Positions 56,781 to 64,000 of a stretch of DNA of 64,000 nt are shown here, piece by piece. Each line of letters starts with the position of its first letter. The stretch's first letter is position 1. The notes under the pieces are model-generated. The model was not told where the DNA came from. It saw only the letters and a list, made by a program, of their open reading frames with translations, and did not search any database. Position numbers and translations under genes: made by a program. Source of the stretch: Bradyrhizobium yuanmingense (GTDB taxonomy: Bacteria > Pseudomonadota > Alphaproteobacteria > Rhizobiales > Xanthobacteraceae); assembly GCF_029167105.1 (NCBI RefSeq), contig NZ_JARFML010000004.1, positions 1-64,000 on the forward strand. The letters run 5' to 3'.

Positions 56781-58037
56781 TCAGGTTTTCAGCTTGGTTG
56801 CGTCGAGCCCCTTCGACGTGCAGAAGAGGTTCGTCGGCGTCTCGCCATAGGCGACATAGGGCAGCGGCATCACCGGCTCCTTGTAGGCATCGATGATCTT
56901 GCCCTGACCGTCCGGTTGCCACTGCGCGATGCGCGGGGTCAGGTAGGTGTGCAGGTTCTCGGCTTCGATCTTGACGTGGCCGTTGGGCGCGTCGAATTCC
57001 TGACCCTTGACCGCCTCGCGGATCGCAACCGGCGTGACCTCGGCGGCCTTCTCGACCGCCTGCTTCCACAGGAAGACCTGGAAATAGGACGATTCCAGCG
57101 CGTGGTGCGTCACCGCCTTCGGATCCTTCACGAAGGCCCGATAACGCTCGACGAAGGCCTTGTTGCGGTCGGTATCGATTGCCTGGAAGTAGGGAAACGA
57201 GGTGTACGAGCCGACGGCATAATCGGCACCCATCGCCGCGATCTCAATCTCGGAGGTCACGGTCGCGCAGATCGGAAGCTTGTCGTGGGTGAGACCCTGG
57301 TTCTTGTACTCGCGGTAGAATGCGATCACGGAGTCGCCGACCACGTTGGACAGCACGACGTCGCAGCCCGAGTTCTTGATCTTGTTGACCATCGAACCCC
57401 ACTCGGAATGGCCAAGCTCGAGATATTCATCGGCGATCCATTCGCCGCCGTTCTTCTCGATCAGAATCTTGGAGACCTTGGCCATCTCGCGCGGATAGAT
57501 GTAGTTCGATCCGACGATGAAGAACTTCTTCTTGCCCAGCGTCTTGATGATCCAGGGAATGAAGTTCGAGAGCTGCTGGTTCGGAACGGCGCCGGTATAG
57601 ACGACGTTCTTCGAGCACTCGAAGCCTTCGTAATAGGTCGGATAGAAATAGAGGTTGTTGCGTTTCTCGAACACCGGCAGCGCCGCCTTGCGGCTGGCCG
57701 AAGTATAGGAGCCGAAAACGGTCGGCACGCGATCCTGGATAACGAGTTTCGACGCCTTCTCGTTGTATGTCTTCGGATCCGACGCGCCATCTTCGGCGAT
57801 CGCCGCGATCTTCATGCCCTTGACGCCGCCCGCAGCGTTGATCTCGCTGATCGCCATCATGGTGGCGTCGTGCAGCGATTTCTCCACGATCGACAACCCG
57901 CCGGTCAGCGAGAACAGCACACCGACCTTGATCTCGCCCGCAGCATGAGCGCCCGTCGAAAACACCCAGGGGGATGTGATCAACGCGCCGCTCGCCAAAG
58001 CGCCGCTCTTCAGAAATTTACGTCTATCAACTGCCAT
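56781..58037 (-). CDS. urtA: urea/short-chain amide ABC transporter substrate-binding protein
   Basis: A 418-residue periplasmic receptor with a twin-arginine signal (DRRKFLKSGALASGALI, cleavage after GAHA near residue 32). The mature protein has VGVLFSLTGGLSIVEKSLHDATMMAI and YFYPTYYEGFECSKNVVYTG, the UrtA/FmdD/AmiC pattern. It is clearly paralogous to the AmiC-like protein encoded two genes upstream, which lacks a signal. A GGGGAG site precedes the ATG at 58037. It is the first gene after the leader terminator. Confidence 0.93.
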   Translation of the reverse strand: MAVDRRKFLKSGALASGALITSPWVFSTGAHAAGEIKVGVLFSLTGGLSIVEKSLHDATMMAISEINAAGGVKGMKIAAIAEDGASDPKTYNEKASKLVIQDRVPTVFGSYTSASRKAALPVFEKRNNLYFYPTYYEGFECSKNVVYTGAVPNQQLSNFIPWIIKTLGKKKFFIVGSNYIYPREMAKVSKILIEKNGGEWIADEYLELGHSEWGSMVNKIKNSGCDVVLSNVVGDSVIAFYREYKNQGLTHDKLPICATVTSEIEIAAMGADYAVGSYTSFPYFQAIDTDRNKAFVERYRAFVKDPKAVTHHALESSYFQVFLWKQAVEKAAEVTPVAIREAVKGQEFDAPNGHVKIEAENLHTYLTPRIAQWQPDGQGKIIDAYKEPVMPLPYVAYGETPTNLFCTSKGLDATKLKT

Positions 58038-58170
58038 TGCACACTCCCCGTTAGCTCCAGACACAGATCTCCGATCGCACCGAAGTACGCTGCTTCCATC
58101 AGACAATCGCCAAGACTCAAGCGGGCGTCGTCAACACGAAGGTGGCGACAACACCACGCGCCCCAAGAAA

Positions 58171-58210
58171 CAAAAAAAAAGCCCGACGGACCCTCGCGGG
58201 TCCTTCGGGC
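58171..58210 (-). terminator. intrinsic terminator in the urtA leader
   Basis: Read on the minus strand, GCCCGA(A)GGACCC, a GCGA tetraloop and GGGTCC(G)TCGGGC form a 12-13-bp stem with one mismatch, followed by nine T residues. It lies 79 bases after the amiR stop and about 130 bases before the urtA start. In Pseudomonas the AmiR antiterminator acts on just such a terminator ahead of amiE. Confidence 0.9.
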
Positions 58211-58288
58211 TGCTCAGCCAGGGCCGAACCAGCATCATCGATGGTTCGGCAAAGTCGCGAAAGATTTTCTCTTCACGACGGTCGAAAG
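58211..58288 (-). promoter_or_regulatory. structured leader upstream of the terminator, candidate ANTAR target
   Basis: On the minus strand three inverted repeats precede the terminator. One is GTCGTG...CGCGAC with an inner AAGA/TCTT. The next is GCCGAACCA...TGGTTCGGC (9 bp). The third is GGCT GAGC AGCC, whose 3' arm uses the first bases of the terminator stem, so that hairpin and the terminator cannot form together. This fits an antitermination switch. However, the loops do not clearly show the A1/G4 hexaloop consensus reported for ANTAR targets. Confidence 0.5.
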
Positions 58289-58897
58289 CTAATCACCTTT
58301 GGCGCGATATTGCAACAGCTCGTTTGCGTGAATGATCGCGGAGGCCATGTCGTCCATCGACAAGCGCTTCGACATCGCTTGTCGCCGGATGCTTTCATAA
58401 GCATCAGCCTCGCTCAATCCCTGGCCATCCATCAGGATTGCCTTGGCTTTCTGGATACGTTGAATGCCTGCGAGCTTGCGTTCGAGCTTGCGTACACGCT
58501 TGTCAGCTTCGCGACGCTCCAACCACAGGCTGCGCGCAATGGTGATGTTGGTCAACAAGCCGAACGGCCGGATCGGACGCTCGATGACTGCGACGGCGCC
58601 GAACTCGAGCACAAGTTGCAGCGTCGACGGATCCTCGTAGGACACGACGGCGATCAGGGTCGGCCGGCGATTGACATCGGATTTCAACAGGCGCTGCATC
58701 TCGGTCCGCATGTCGTGCTCGATCGCGAGCAGCACGATGTCGGCCCCTTCCTGCCAGCATTCCGGCACGGGCCATTGCATCTCCACCATGCAGCCGATGC
58801 GACGCAGATGCTCGACCAGCTTGGTCCGCTCCGAATCCGGAGGATGCACGACATGAACCCGCAGACCACGCAGATCGCGAAGAATTTGAATGGCCAC
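58289..58897 (-). CDS. amiR: AmiR/NasT-family antiterminator with ANTAR domain
   Basis: A 202-residue regulator, close in length to Pseudomonas AmiR (196). The N-terminal pseudo-receiver (about 1-125) has LLAIEHDM and VVSYEDPSTLQLVLEFGAVAVIERPI; a coiled coil follows (READKRVRKLERKLAGI). The C-terminal ANTAR RNA-binding domain is about residues 135-195 (IQKAKAILMDGQGLSEADAYESIRRQAMSKRLSMDDMA). In the known system AmiC holds AmiR until an amide binds. The GTG start has GGAG upstream. It lies 35 bases after the amiC-like gene and 79 bases before a leader terminator. Confidence 0.92.
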   Translation of the reverse strand: MAIQILRDLRGLRVHVVHPPDSERTKLVEHLRRIGCMVEMQWPVPECWQEGADIVLLAIEHDMRTEMQRLLKSDVNRRPTLIAVVSYEDPSTLQLVLEFGAVAVIERPIRPFGLLTNITIARSLWLERREADKRVRKLERKLAGIQRIQKAKAILMDGQGLSEADAYESIRRQAMSKRLSMDDMASAIIHANELLQYRAKGD

Positions 58898-58932
58898 GCC
58901 CGGTTCTCCGTCCGACTAGGCAACCACGGGGA

Positions 58933-60129
58933 TCATGGACGAATTAGTTGCTGGTCATCGACGGACCAATCGTCGAGGCTCTGCACGACACAATAGGGAT
59001 CCGGTTTCACGCGCACACCTGGATTCCACACGATCTGGAATCGGCCGTTTCGATCAAGCCGCGCGATCCGCGGCCAAAGATAGGTGTGGTTGTTTTCGGG
59101 ATCGACACGCACCCTTCCCTGCGGCGCATCGAACTCGAAATCCCTGAGATTGCCAAGCACCTGTTCCGGATCGTCGGAGCCGCACTTTCCGACTGCACGC
59201 ATCGCCAGATGCACCTGGAAATAGGACGCTTCGGCGCCGGCCGTCACGGGCGCATCGTCTCCGTATTTTTGCTTGAAGCTCGATACGAAACGCCGCGCAG
59301 CCGCCGAGGACAGAGTCTCGAAGAACGGTGCCGCGGTGATGTGTCCCTCGGCAGCCTCCGCGCCCATTTCGGCAACCTCCGCCTCATTGGTGGCGAGACT
59401 TGCTATCGGCATGCGTGCGGGGTCGAACCCTGCCGCCCGATAGGCACGGTAGAACGCCGCAGTGCCGGCTCCAACCACGGTGGAGAAGATCACCTCCGGC
59501 GAGGTCTTCTTGATCCGCGCGATGACCTTGTCGAAATCCCCCTGGCTGGCTTGCAGCGGCACATAGATCTCGTCGAGCACCTTGCCTTTGCTCTGCACGA
59601 CGAAGTCCGCCATCAACCGGTTCGATTCATAGGGATAGACGTAATTGGAACCGACGAGCAGAAAGCGGTTGCCGTAAGTGGAAAGCAGGAAACGTGCAAG
59701 CTGGATCGAGTTCTGGTTGGGCGCCGCGCCGGTGTAGATACAATTGCGCGAATACTCGAACCCCTCGTATTGCGTCGGATAGAACAGCAGTCCGCGGTGG
59801 CCCTCGACGACCGGAAGGACAGCCTTGCGCGTGCTGGACATGTAGCAGCCGAACAGGATCCTGATGCGATCGAACTGGAACAGCCGCTCGGCAAAGGCGC
59901 GGAATTTCTTCGGATCTGAAGCGGGATCGTAGATCACGGGTTCGACCGGCCGGCCGAGGACTCCGCCATTGGCATTGATCTCTTCGATCGCGAGCAAGGT
60001 CGCATTCAGCTGCGTGCGCTCGATGGCCGACGTCACGCCGGTCTGCGAGAACAGTACGCCAACCCGCCAACTGCCCGAATGGTCTTTGGCTGACACTATC
60101 AAATCACGATCGTTAGCTGCATCCGTCAA
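58933..60129 (-). CDS. amiC: AmiC-like cytosolic amide sensor (periplasmic-binding fold)
   Basis: A 398-residue type I periplasmic-binding fold without a signal peptide, as in Pseudomonas AmiC (385 residues), which senses amides in the cytosol and silences AmiR. Conserved segments are RVGVLFSQTGVTSAIERTQLNATLLAIEEINANGGVLGRP, LFYPTQYEGFEYSRNCIYTGAAPNQ and LVGSNYVYPYESNRL. The same segments appear in UrtA of this cluster. The TTG start follows GAGGGGCGG. It is the first gene of the cluster, and its ligand could be an amide or urea. Confidence 0.88.
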   Translation of the reverse strand: MTDAANDRDLIVSAKDHSGSWRVGVLFSQTGVTSAIERTQLNATLLAIEEINANGGVLGRPVEPVIYDPASDPKKFRAFAERLFQFDRIRILFGCYMSSTRKAVLPVVEGHRGLLFYPTQYEGFEYSRNCIYTGAAPNQNSIQLARFLLSTYGNRFLLVGSNYVYPYESNRLMADFVVQSKGKVLDEIYVPLQASQGDFDKVIARIKKTSPEVIFSTVVGAGTAAFYRAYRAAGFDPARMPIASLATNEAEVAEMGAEAAEGHITAAPFFETLSSAAARRFVSSFKQKYGDDAPVTAGAEASYFQVHLAMRAVGKCGSDDPEQVLGNLRDFEFDAPQGRVRVDPENNHTYLWPRIARLDRNGRFQIVWNPGVRVKPDPYCVVQSLDDWSVDDQQLIRP

Positions 60130-60597
60130 CGCCGCCCCTCTTCTCGCGGTGCCATGTCGCGCCTTTGCGACATCTCCCGTCTATGATGAATAATGGGGAT
60201 GACGTCAACGGCCGGTTCAACGCCCGGAACGGCCTTGGGCACGACGCGTTTCGTTCGGATATCAAGTCCAGGGTGTTGTCTCGCTCCCAATCGAGGATGT
60301 CGGCTTCATAGATCTCGCTCAGGACCTCCGCCACCGCGCCTGGACGATTTTATCTTCCAGCGCAAGGATACCGAGAGGCCGCTGACCGCCGTCAGCCTTT
60401 GGGATGCAGTTCCGGCGAACCAGCAACGGCCGATAGCGACCGCCATGGACCGTGTCGCTAGATCGCGAAATCCGACCTGCTTTTCTGGATCGATCTGAAC
60501 GCTTCCACCTTCGGTCATGTGTACTCGGTACTGCCTGACCCAGAGCGCCCCCTGCTCAACGAACGCATGCCTGATCCGGCTCGCCTGCCCTTGAATT
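60130..60597. other. gap upstream of the amide/urea cluster
   Basis: No gene is recognised. It should contain the promoter of the amiC-amiR transcript. I looked on the minus strand for a sigma-54 promoter (TGGCAC-N5-TTGCW): a TGGCAC occurs near 60150 but without a matching -12 element. Two minus-strand fragments in different frames (around 60306-60518 and 60235-60334) look protein-like but match nothing I know; they may be a decayed gene. Confidence 0.4.
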
Positions 60598-60843
60598 TCA
60601 ACAGCTCGTCGCGCTCGCCGCAGGCATCACTGCATGGCGCGCGATGGCGGCAGCGATCAGCCTGTAGACGTACAAGGTGATGCGGCCATAGAGGGCGCCT
60701 GCCCCGGGGCCCGAAGATGCGAAACGATAGGAGGTGCAAAGACCGCGAGCGATCTCGAACAACCCCATGAGTTCGTGCTGCGTCGTCGCCGAGTGGATGC
60801 CGAGCAGCTGCAGTAACAGAGCCGCAAGACCGCCGCTGCTCAT
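60598..60843 (-). CDS. possible 81-residue hypothetical protein coupled to the AraC gene
   Basis: The ATG overlaps the AraC stop (ATGA), and GAGGCGAGG lies upstream, so translation by coupling is plausible. The product has two weakly hydrophobic stretches (GGLAALLLQLLG and LYVYRLIAAAIARHAV). No family is recognised. It could equally be chance at the end of the AraC transcript. Confidence 0.3.
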   Translation of the reverse strand: MSSGGLAALLLQLLGIHSATTQHELMGLFEIARGLCTSYRFASSGPGAGALYGRITLYVYRLIAAAIARHAVMPAASATSC

Positions 60844-61691
60844 GACGGCCTCGCCTCGGGGCGCGGCAGCGGCCGGAATTGAGCAAGATGCGCGCTCCGC
60901 CATTGATAAGGCGTATCGCCCACGAAGCGTTTGAACACCGTCGTGAAGTGAGCCTGGGTCTGAAACCCGACGGTCAAGGCGATATCGACGAGCGAGACGT
61001 CGGTCTGCCGTAGCAATTCCTGGGCGCGCTCGATCCGGCGCTTCAACAAATATTCGTGCGGCCTGAGGCCGACGGCCGCCCGGAACTGCGCGGCGAAATG
61101 CATCCGGCTCAGCCCGGCAACGACGGCCAGATTCTGCAAGGTGACCTTCGCGGCCAGATTGTCGTCGATATATTGCATGACGCGCTTGAGGCGCCATTTC
61201 TGCAACGACCGGACCGCCCGGCCAGCCTGGCCTTCATGGTCGCAGGCCGGCTCGGGCTGCTCTCGTCCGCCCGTTGTCCCGCCGCTGGCCTTGCGGGTCA
61301 GAATGGCCAGACGCAACGCATCGACAAGGATGGCGCAATCCGGATGTTGCATGGCTCTGGTGGCCGCGAGTGCATCCGAGAGACGCCGCATCACCGGATC
61401 GGTCGATCCCTCCGTCGCCGTCTCCCGATCCGACTCTGCCGATGCGCGCGCAAGACGTTTCGCGCAGACCATGAAGCTCGGCGCATTGTCGGCAGGGCCG
61501 CGCACGTCCAACGCAGGCGGCTGGATCGCCAGCGCAACGTCCAGATGAACGAGAGAGAGCGTCATGCCCTCCTCGCCGGACCGGCGTGTACGTCTAGACG
61601 GCCCCAGCCGCGCGCCGTCGATTGACGAAACGTCGATTGCGGCGGCGACATGATCCTTGGCGTTTTGCGGGTGTGACATCTGCAGCGACAT
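60840..61691 (-). CDS. AraC-family transcription regulator
   Basis: A 283-residue regulator. The C-terminal AraC domain (about residues 180-275) carries both helix-turn-helix units: NLAAKVTLQNLAVVAGLSRMHFAAQFRAAVGLRPHEYLLKRRIERAQELL, then VSLVDIALTVGFQTQAHFTTVFKRFVGDTPYQWR. The N-terminal part is not a recognised cupin and may sense an unknown ligand. The ATG at 61691 has an AAGGAGG site. The upstream open frame across the divergent gap is rejected. It is transcribed away from a PAS sensor kinase, with a palindrome between. Confidence 0.87.
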   Translation of the reverse strand: MSLQMSHPQNAKDHVAAAIDVSSIDGARLGPSRRTRRSGEEGMTLSLVHLDVALAIQPPALDVRGPADNAPSFMVCAKRLARASAESDRETATEGSTDPVMRRLSDALAATRAMQHPDCAILVDALRLAILTRKASGGTTGGREQPEPACDHEGQAGRAVRSLQKWRLKRVMQYIDDNLAAKVTLQNLAVVAGLSRMHFAAQFRAAVGLRPHEYLLKRRIERAQELLRQTDVSLVDIALTVGFQTQAHFTTVFKRFVGDTPYQWRSAHLAQFRPLPRPEARPS

Positions 61692-62134
61692 CGTCGAACC
61701 TCCTTGTCCCAGTCCGCACCGGCAAAGCCTGATCGACTTGGCCGATTGCGATGGGGTCAGAGTAGTCCGGCGATCCGCGCGTTCCATTCTACGCGCGGGT
61801 GCATGGATAAGGTCTCGGGTTACCCGCGTCATACCTAGGTATGATCGCAGCGCATCTAGCCGGGCGAGAGCGCGAGCGGTACACCATCCGCGCCAGCGGA
61901 CGCGGGTGCACGGCGCCCCCTGCGCGCCCTGCGGTAGTTTGACGCGCCGCGATTGGGGGGATCGCCGCAGAGCCTTGTTCCGCCGCCGGAAATCTACCCG
62001 CCGGACCCGGGGCCGGATACGACTTCCCACGGAGACTTCCAGGAGAGCACGAAAATAACCCGTCCGGATATTGTGGAGGCGCTGAAATCGCGGCATCAAC
62101 ACCGCTGCAATGAGACGATATACCGCTTGCGACG
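61692..62134. other. divergent intergenic region between araC-type gene and sensor kinase
   Basis: 443 bases without a supported gene, holding promoters for both directions. The only notable element is the 16-bp palindrome at 61829. Confidence 0.5.
61829..61844. promoter_or_regulatory. 16-bp perfect palindrome TCATACCTAGGTATGA
   Basis: A perfect dyad centred on CCTAGG, 137 bases upstream of the AraC start and about 290 bases before the kinase start. Its symmetry suggests a dimeric regulator such as a LuxR-type response regulator; AraC proteins usually bind direct repeats. Binding protein unknown. Confidence 0.5.
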
Positions 62135-64000
62135 ATGACGAATCTTGATCGGCCCACGGGTTCATCCATGAGCCGTGCCGGCTTGCGGTTCTCCTCCGCG
62201 GTCCTTGCCTTCGCGGTCTTCATGATCGACGTGCTGACGCCGCTCGAGGGCGCGGTCGCGGTCCTCTATGTCGTCGCTATCCTGCTTGCGGCGAGGACGA
62301 ACCGGCGCAGCGACATCATCGTCGCCGCGACCGGCTGCGTCGTCCTGACCATCACCGCCTATCTGCTGTCGCACTATCTGGAGGCGATCACCTCGCCAGC
62401 CCTTCGCGCGCTGGTGAGCCTCGCCGCGATCGGGATCACGACCTTGCTGGTGCTGCAGAATCAGGCGGCGACGACGCGCCTTGCGGCGCAGGCACGCCTG
62501 CTCAATCTCTCGCATGATATGATCTTCGTCAGGGATCGCAGCGGCGTGATCACGTTCTGGAATAAGACCGCGGAGCAGACCTACGGCTGGGCGGCCGACG
62601 AGGCGCTCGGGCAACTCGCCGACAAGCTGCTGCGAACGAACTATCCCGGCCGGCGGGAAGCCATCGAGGCCGGCCTGCTCGATACCGGACGATGGGAAGG
62701 CAGGGTGGAGCAACGGACCAAGGCCGGCGCCGTGCTCACCGTCGATGCCCGATGGGCCCTCCAGCATGACCATCTCGGCACACCCGTCGGGGTGCTCGAA
62801 ACCCATACCGACGTCACCGACCGCGTGGCGGCGCACAGCGCCCTGGTGCAGAGCGAGCAGCGATACCGGCGGATGTTCGATGCAAGCCGGATCGGCGTCG
62901 TCGAGGAGGACTGGAGCGGACTGCGGACGGCGCTGGATTCGCTACGGACCGAAGGGGTGGACCTTGGCGATCATCTGGCACGAAATCCCGATTTCGTCGC
63001 TCATGCCCGCGGCCTCGCCAGGATTATCGACGTTAATCCGGCCATGCAGGCGATGGCAGGGGCGAGCAGCTCTACCGCCTTCATCGAGAACGTGGACAAG
63101 CTGCTGGGCGAGAACGATCGCAGTTTCCTCGACGCGCTGGTCGCATTTGCCGAAGGACAACGGTTCCACGAAGGAGAAACCCAGCTCGTGCGTATCGACG
63201 GGGCCAAGGTGCCCGTGCTGTTCACGATCACGTTTCCGCCAGGATCGGACGGGGATCAAAGCGTGCTCGTCTTCGTGGTCGATATCACCGAGCGCAAGCA
63301 GGCTCAGGATGCGCTGCTCGCGGCGCAAGCCGAGCTGGCCCATGCCGCGCGCGTCGCGACCCTCGGCGAACTCAGCGCGTCCATTGCGCACGAGGTGAAC
63401 CAGCCGCTGGCGGCGATCGTCACCAGCGGCGAAGCCGGCTTGCGGTGGCTGCGGCGGGACGTCCCCGATCTCAAGGAGGTGGCGACGACGATTGGCCATG
63501 TCGTCGCCCAGGGCCGCCGCGCCAGCGAGATCGTGACCCGCATCCGGACCTTCCTGAAGAAGGCTTCACCCCAGCAGGATTTGCTGCAGATCGGGGAGGT
63601 CATCGAGGAGGCGACGGCCCTCGTCGCGCGCGAGCTCGCGAAGGACGATGTCGTCCTCATCGTCGAGGCGAGGCACGGCCTGCCGCCGGTTCGCGGCGAT
63701 CGGATCCAGCTGCAGCAGGTCCTGGTCAATCTTCTCGTCAATGCCGGCCAGGCCATGTCGGGCCAGTCCGGTTCCCGAACCATCACGCTGCGCGCCGGCA
63801 TCGTGGATAGCGAGGCCCTCGCCATCACGGTCCAGGATAACGGCCCGGGAATTCATCCTGATGACCTGCCGCGCCTGTTCGATCCGTTCTTCACGACGAA
63901 GGAGGGTGGGATGGGCATGGGGCTTGCCATCTGCCGGACGACGGTGGAAGCTCACGGCGGCCGGTTGTCGGTGGCCAGCCCCACGGGTTCGGGAGCGACA
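62135..64000 (+). CDS. PAS-domain sensor histidine kinase, 3' end beyond the window
   Basis: At least 622 residues are visible. Three or four N-terminal membrane helices (about residues 20-105) are followed by a PAS domain (LLNLSHDMIFVRDRSGVITFWNKTAEQTYGW), a second PAS-like region ending VVDITERKQA, HisKA with ATLGELSASIAHEVNQPLAAIVTSGEAGLRWL, and HATPase_c with NLLVNAGQAM and FDPFFTTKEGGMGMGLAICR. The kinase core is the FixL/NodV/ThcS-like type that pairs with LuxR-family response regulators. The start is ATG 62135 or the in-frame ATG 62168; neither has a good ribosome site. The stop lies outside the window. Confidence 0.85.
   Translation, partial: MTNLDRPTGSSMSRAGLRFSSAVLAFAVFMIDVLTPLEGAVAVLYVVAILLAARTNRRSDIIVAATGCVVLTITAYLLSHYLEAITSPALRALVSLAAIGITTLLVLQNQAATTRLAAQARLLNLSHDMIFVRDRSGVITFWNKTAEQTYGWAADEALGQLADKLLRTNYPGRREAIEAGLLDTGRWEGRVEQRTKAGAVLTVDARWALQHDHLGTPVGVLETHTDVTDRVAAHSALVQSEQRYRRMFDASRIGVVEEDWSGLRTALDSLRTEGVDLGDHLARNPDFVAHARGLARIIDVNPAMQAMAGASSSTAFIENVDKLLGENDRSFLDALVAFAEGQRFHEGETQLVRIDGAKVPVLFTITFPPGSDGDQSVLVFVVDITERKQAQDALLAAQAELAHAARVATLGELSASIAHEVNQPLAAIVTSGEAGLRWLRRDVPDLKEVATTIGHVVAQGRRASEIVTRIRTFLKKASPQQDLLQIGEVIEEATALVARELAKDDVVLIVEARHGLPPVRGDRIQLQQVLVNLLVNAGQAMSGQSGSRTITLRAGIVDSEALAITVQDNGPGIHPDDLPRLFDPFFTTKEGGMGMGLAICRTTVEAHGGRLSVASPTGSGAT

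Noticed and set aside
60130..60180. sigma-54 promoter upstream of the amiC-like gene
   Set aside because: A TGGCAC is present on the minus strand near 60150, but the -12 position has no GC-containing TTGCW-like element, and the TGGCAC sits too close to the start codon.
61692..62165. N-terminal extension of the AraC gene by 158 codons
   Set aside because: The extension is arginine-rich and crosses the divergent promoter region and palindrome; a strong AAGGAGG site supports the internal start at 61691.

Overview
The window reads as a chromosomal segment of a GC-rich alphaproteobacterium, most likely Bradyrhizobium or a close relative. This rests on gene content (fdsGBA-fdhD-fdsD, glnE behind a sensor kinase, a fused ureAB, tandem OxlT-type carriers), on the recognisable product families, and on several intergenic repeats of a kind common in that group. 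No species call is possible from sequence alone. No rRNA, tRNA or CRISPR array was seen.

Layout. 1-4.4 kb: the start of an IS5-type transposase cut by the window edge, a SRPBCC protein, a c-type cytochrome, an Hsp70-like ATPase and a COG0523 GTPase behind a perfect 22-bp Zur-like palindrome. 4.5-12.2 kb: a tripartite tricarboxylate-type transporter (tctCBA order), two tandem OxlT-family carriers and a CBS protein. A shared 17-bp palindrome recurs in the gaps ahead of these genes and suggests one regulon. 12.3-22.1 kb: a ketopantoate reductase-like/FAA hydrolase pair, small secreted or membrane proteins, nitronate monooxygenase, a quinone oxidoreductase, a cation diffusion facilitator and a PAS sensor kinase. 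22.1-29.2 kb: a LysR regulator divergent from the NAD-dependent formate dehydrogenase operon fdsG-fdsB-fdsA-fdhD-fdsD. 29.1-33.6 kb: glnE, translationally coupled to an upstream sensor kinase. 33.6-34.5 kb: IS debris. 34.5-43.0 kb (minus strand): an apparently complete heme/iron acquisition locus with ECF sigma factor, FecR anti-sigma, an STN-bearing TonB receptor fused to a second beta-barrel, heme oxygenase, ExbB, ExbD and TonB. 43.8-46.9 kb: an orphan MoxR AAA+/VWA pair (CbbQ/NorQ and CbbO/NorD-like).

46.9-60.1 kb (minus strand): the most striking block. In transcription order it reads amiC-like sensor, amiR-like ANTAR antiterminator, a leader with a strong intrinsic terminator, urtABCDE, amiE, ureE, ureF, ureAB, ureC, ureG, ureD. 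It forms a self-contained system: amide sensing, antitermination, ABC import of urea or short amides, amide hydrolysis and urea hydrolysis, ending in ammonia. 60.1-64 kb: an AraC regulator divergent from a PAS sensor kinase that runs off the window, with a 16-bp palindrome between them.

Starts were moved from the longest open frame where a ribosome binding site, overlap or family length supported it. Functions come from recognised motifs and remembered family features; no database search was possible.
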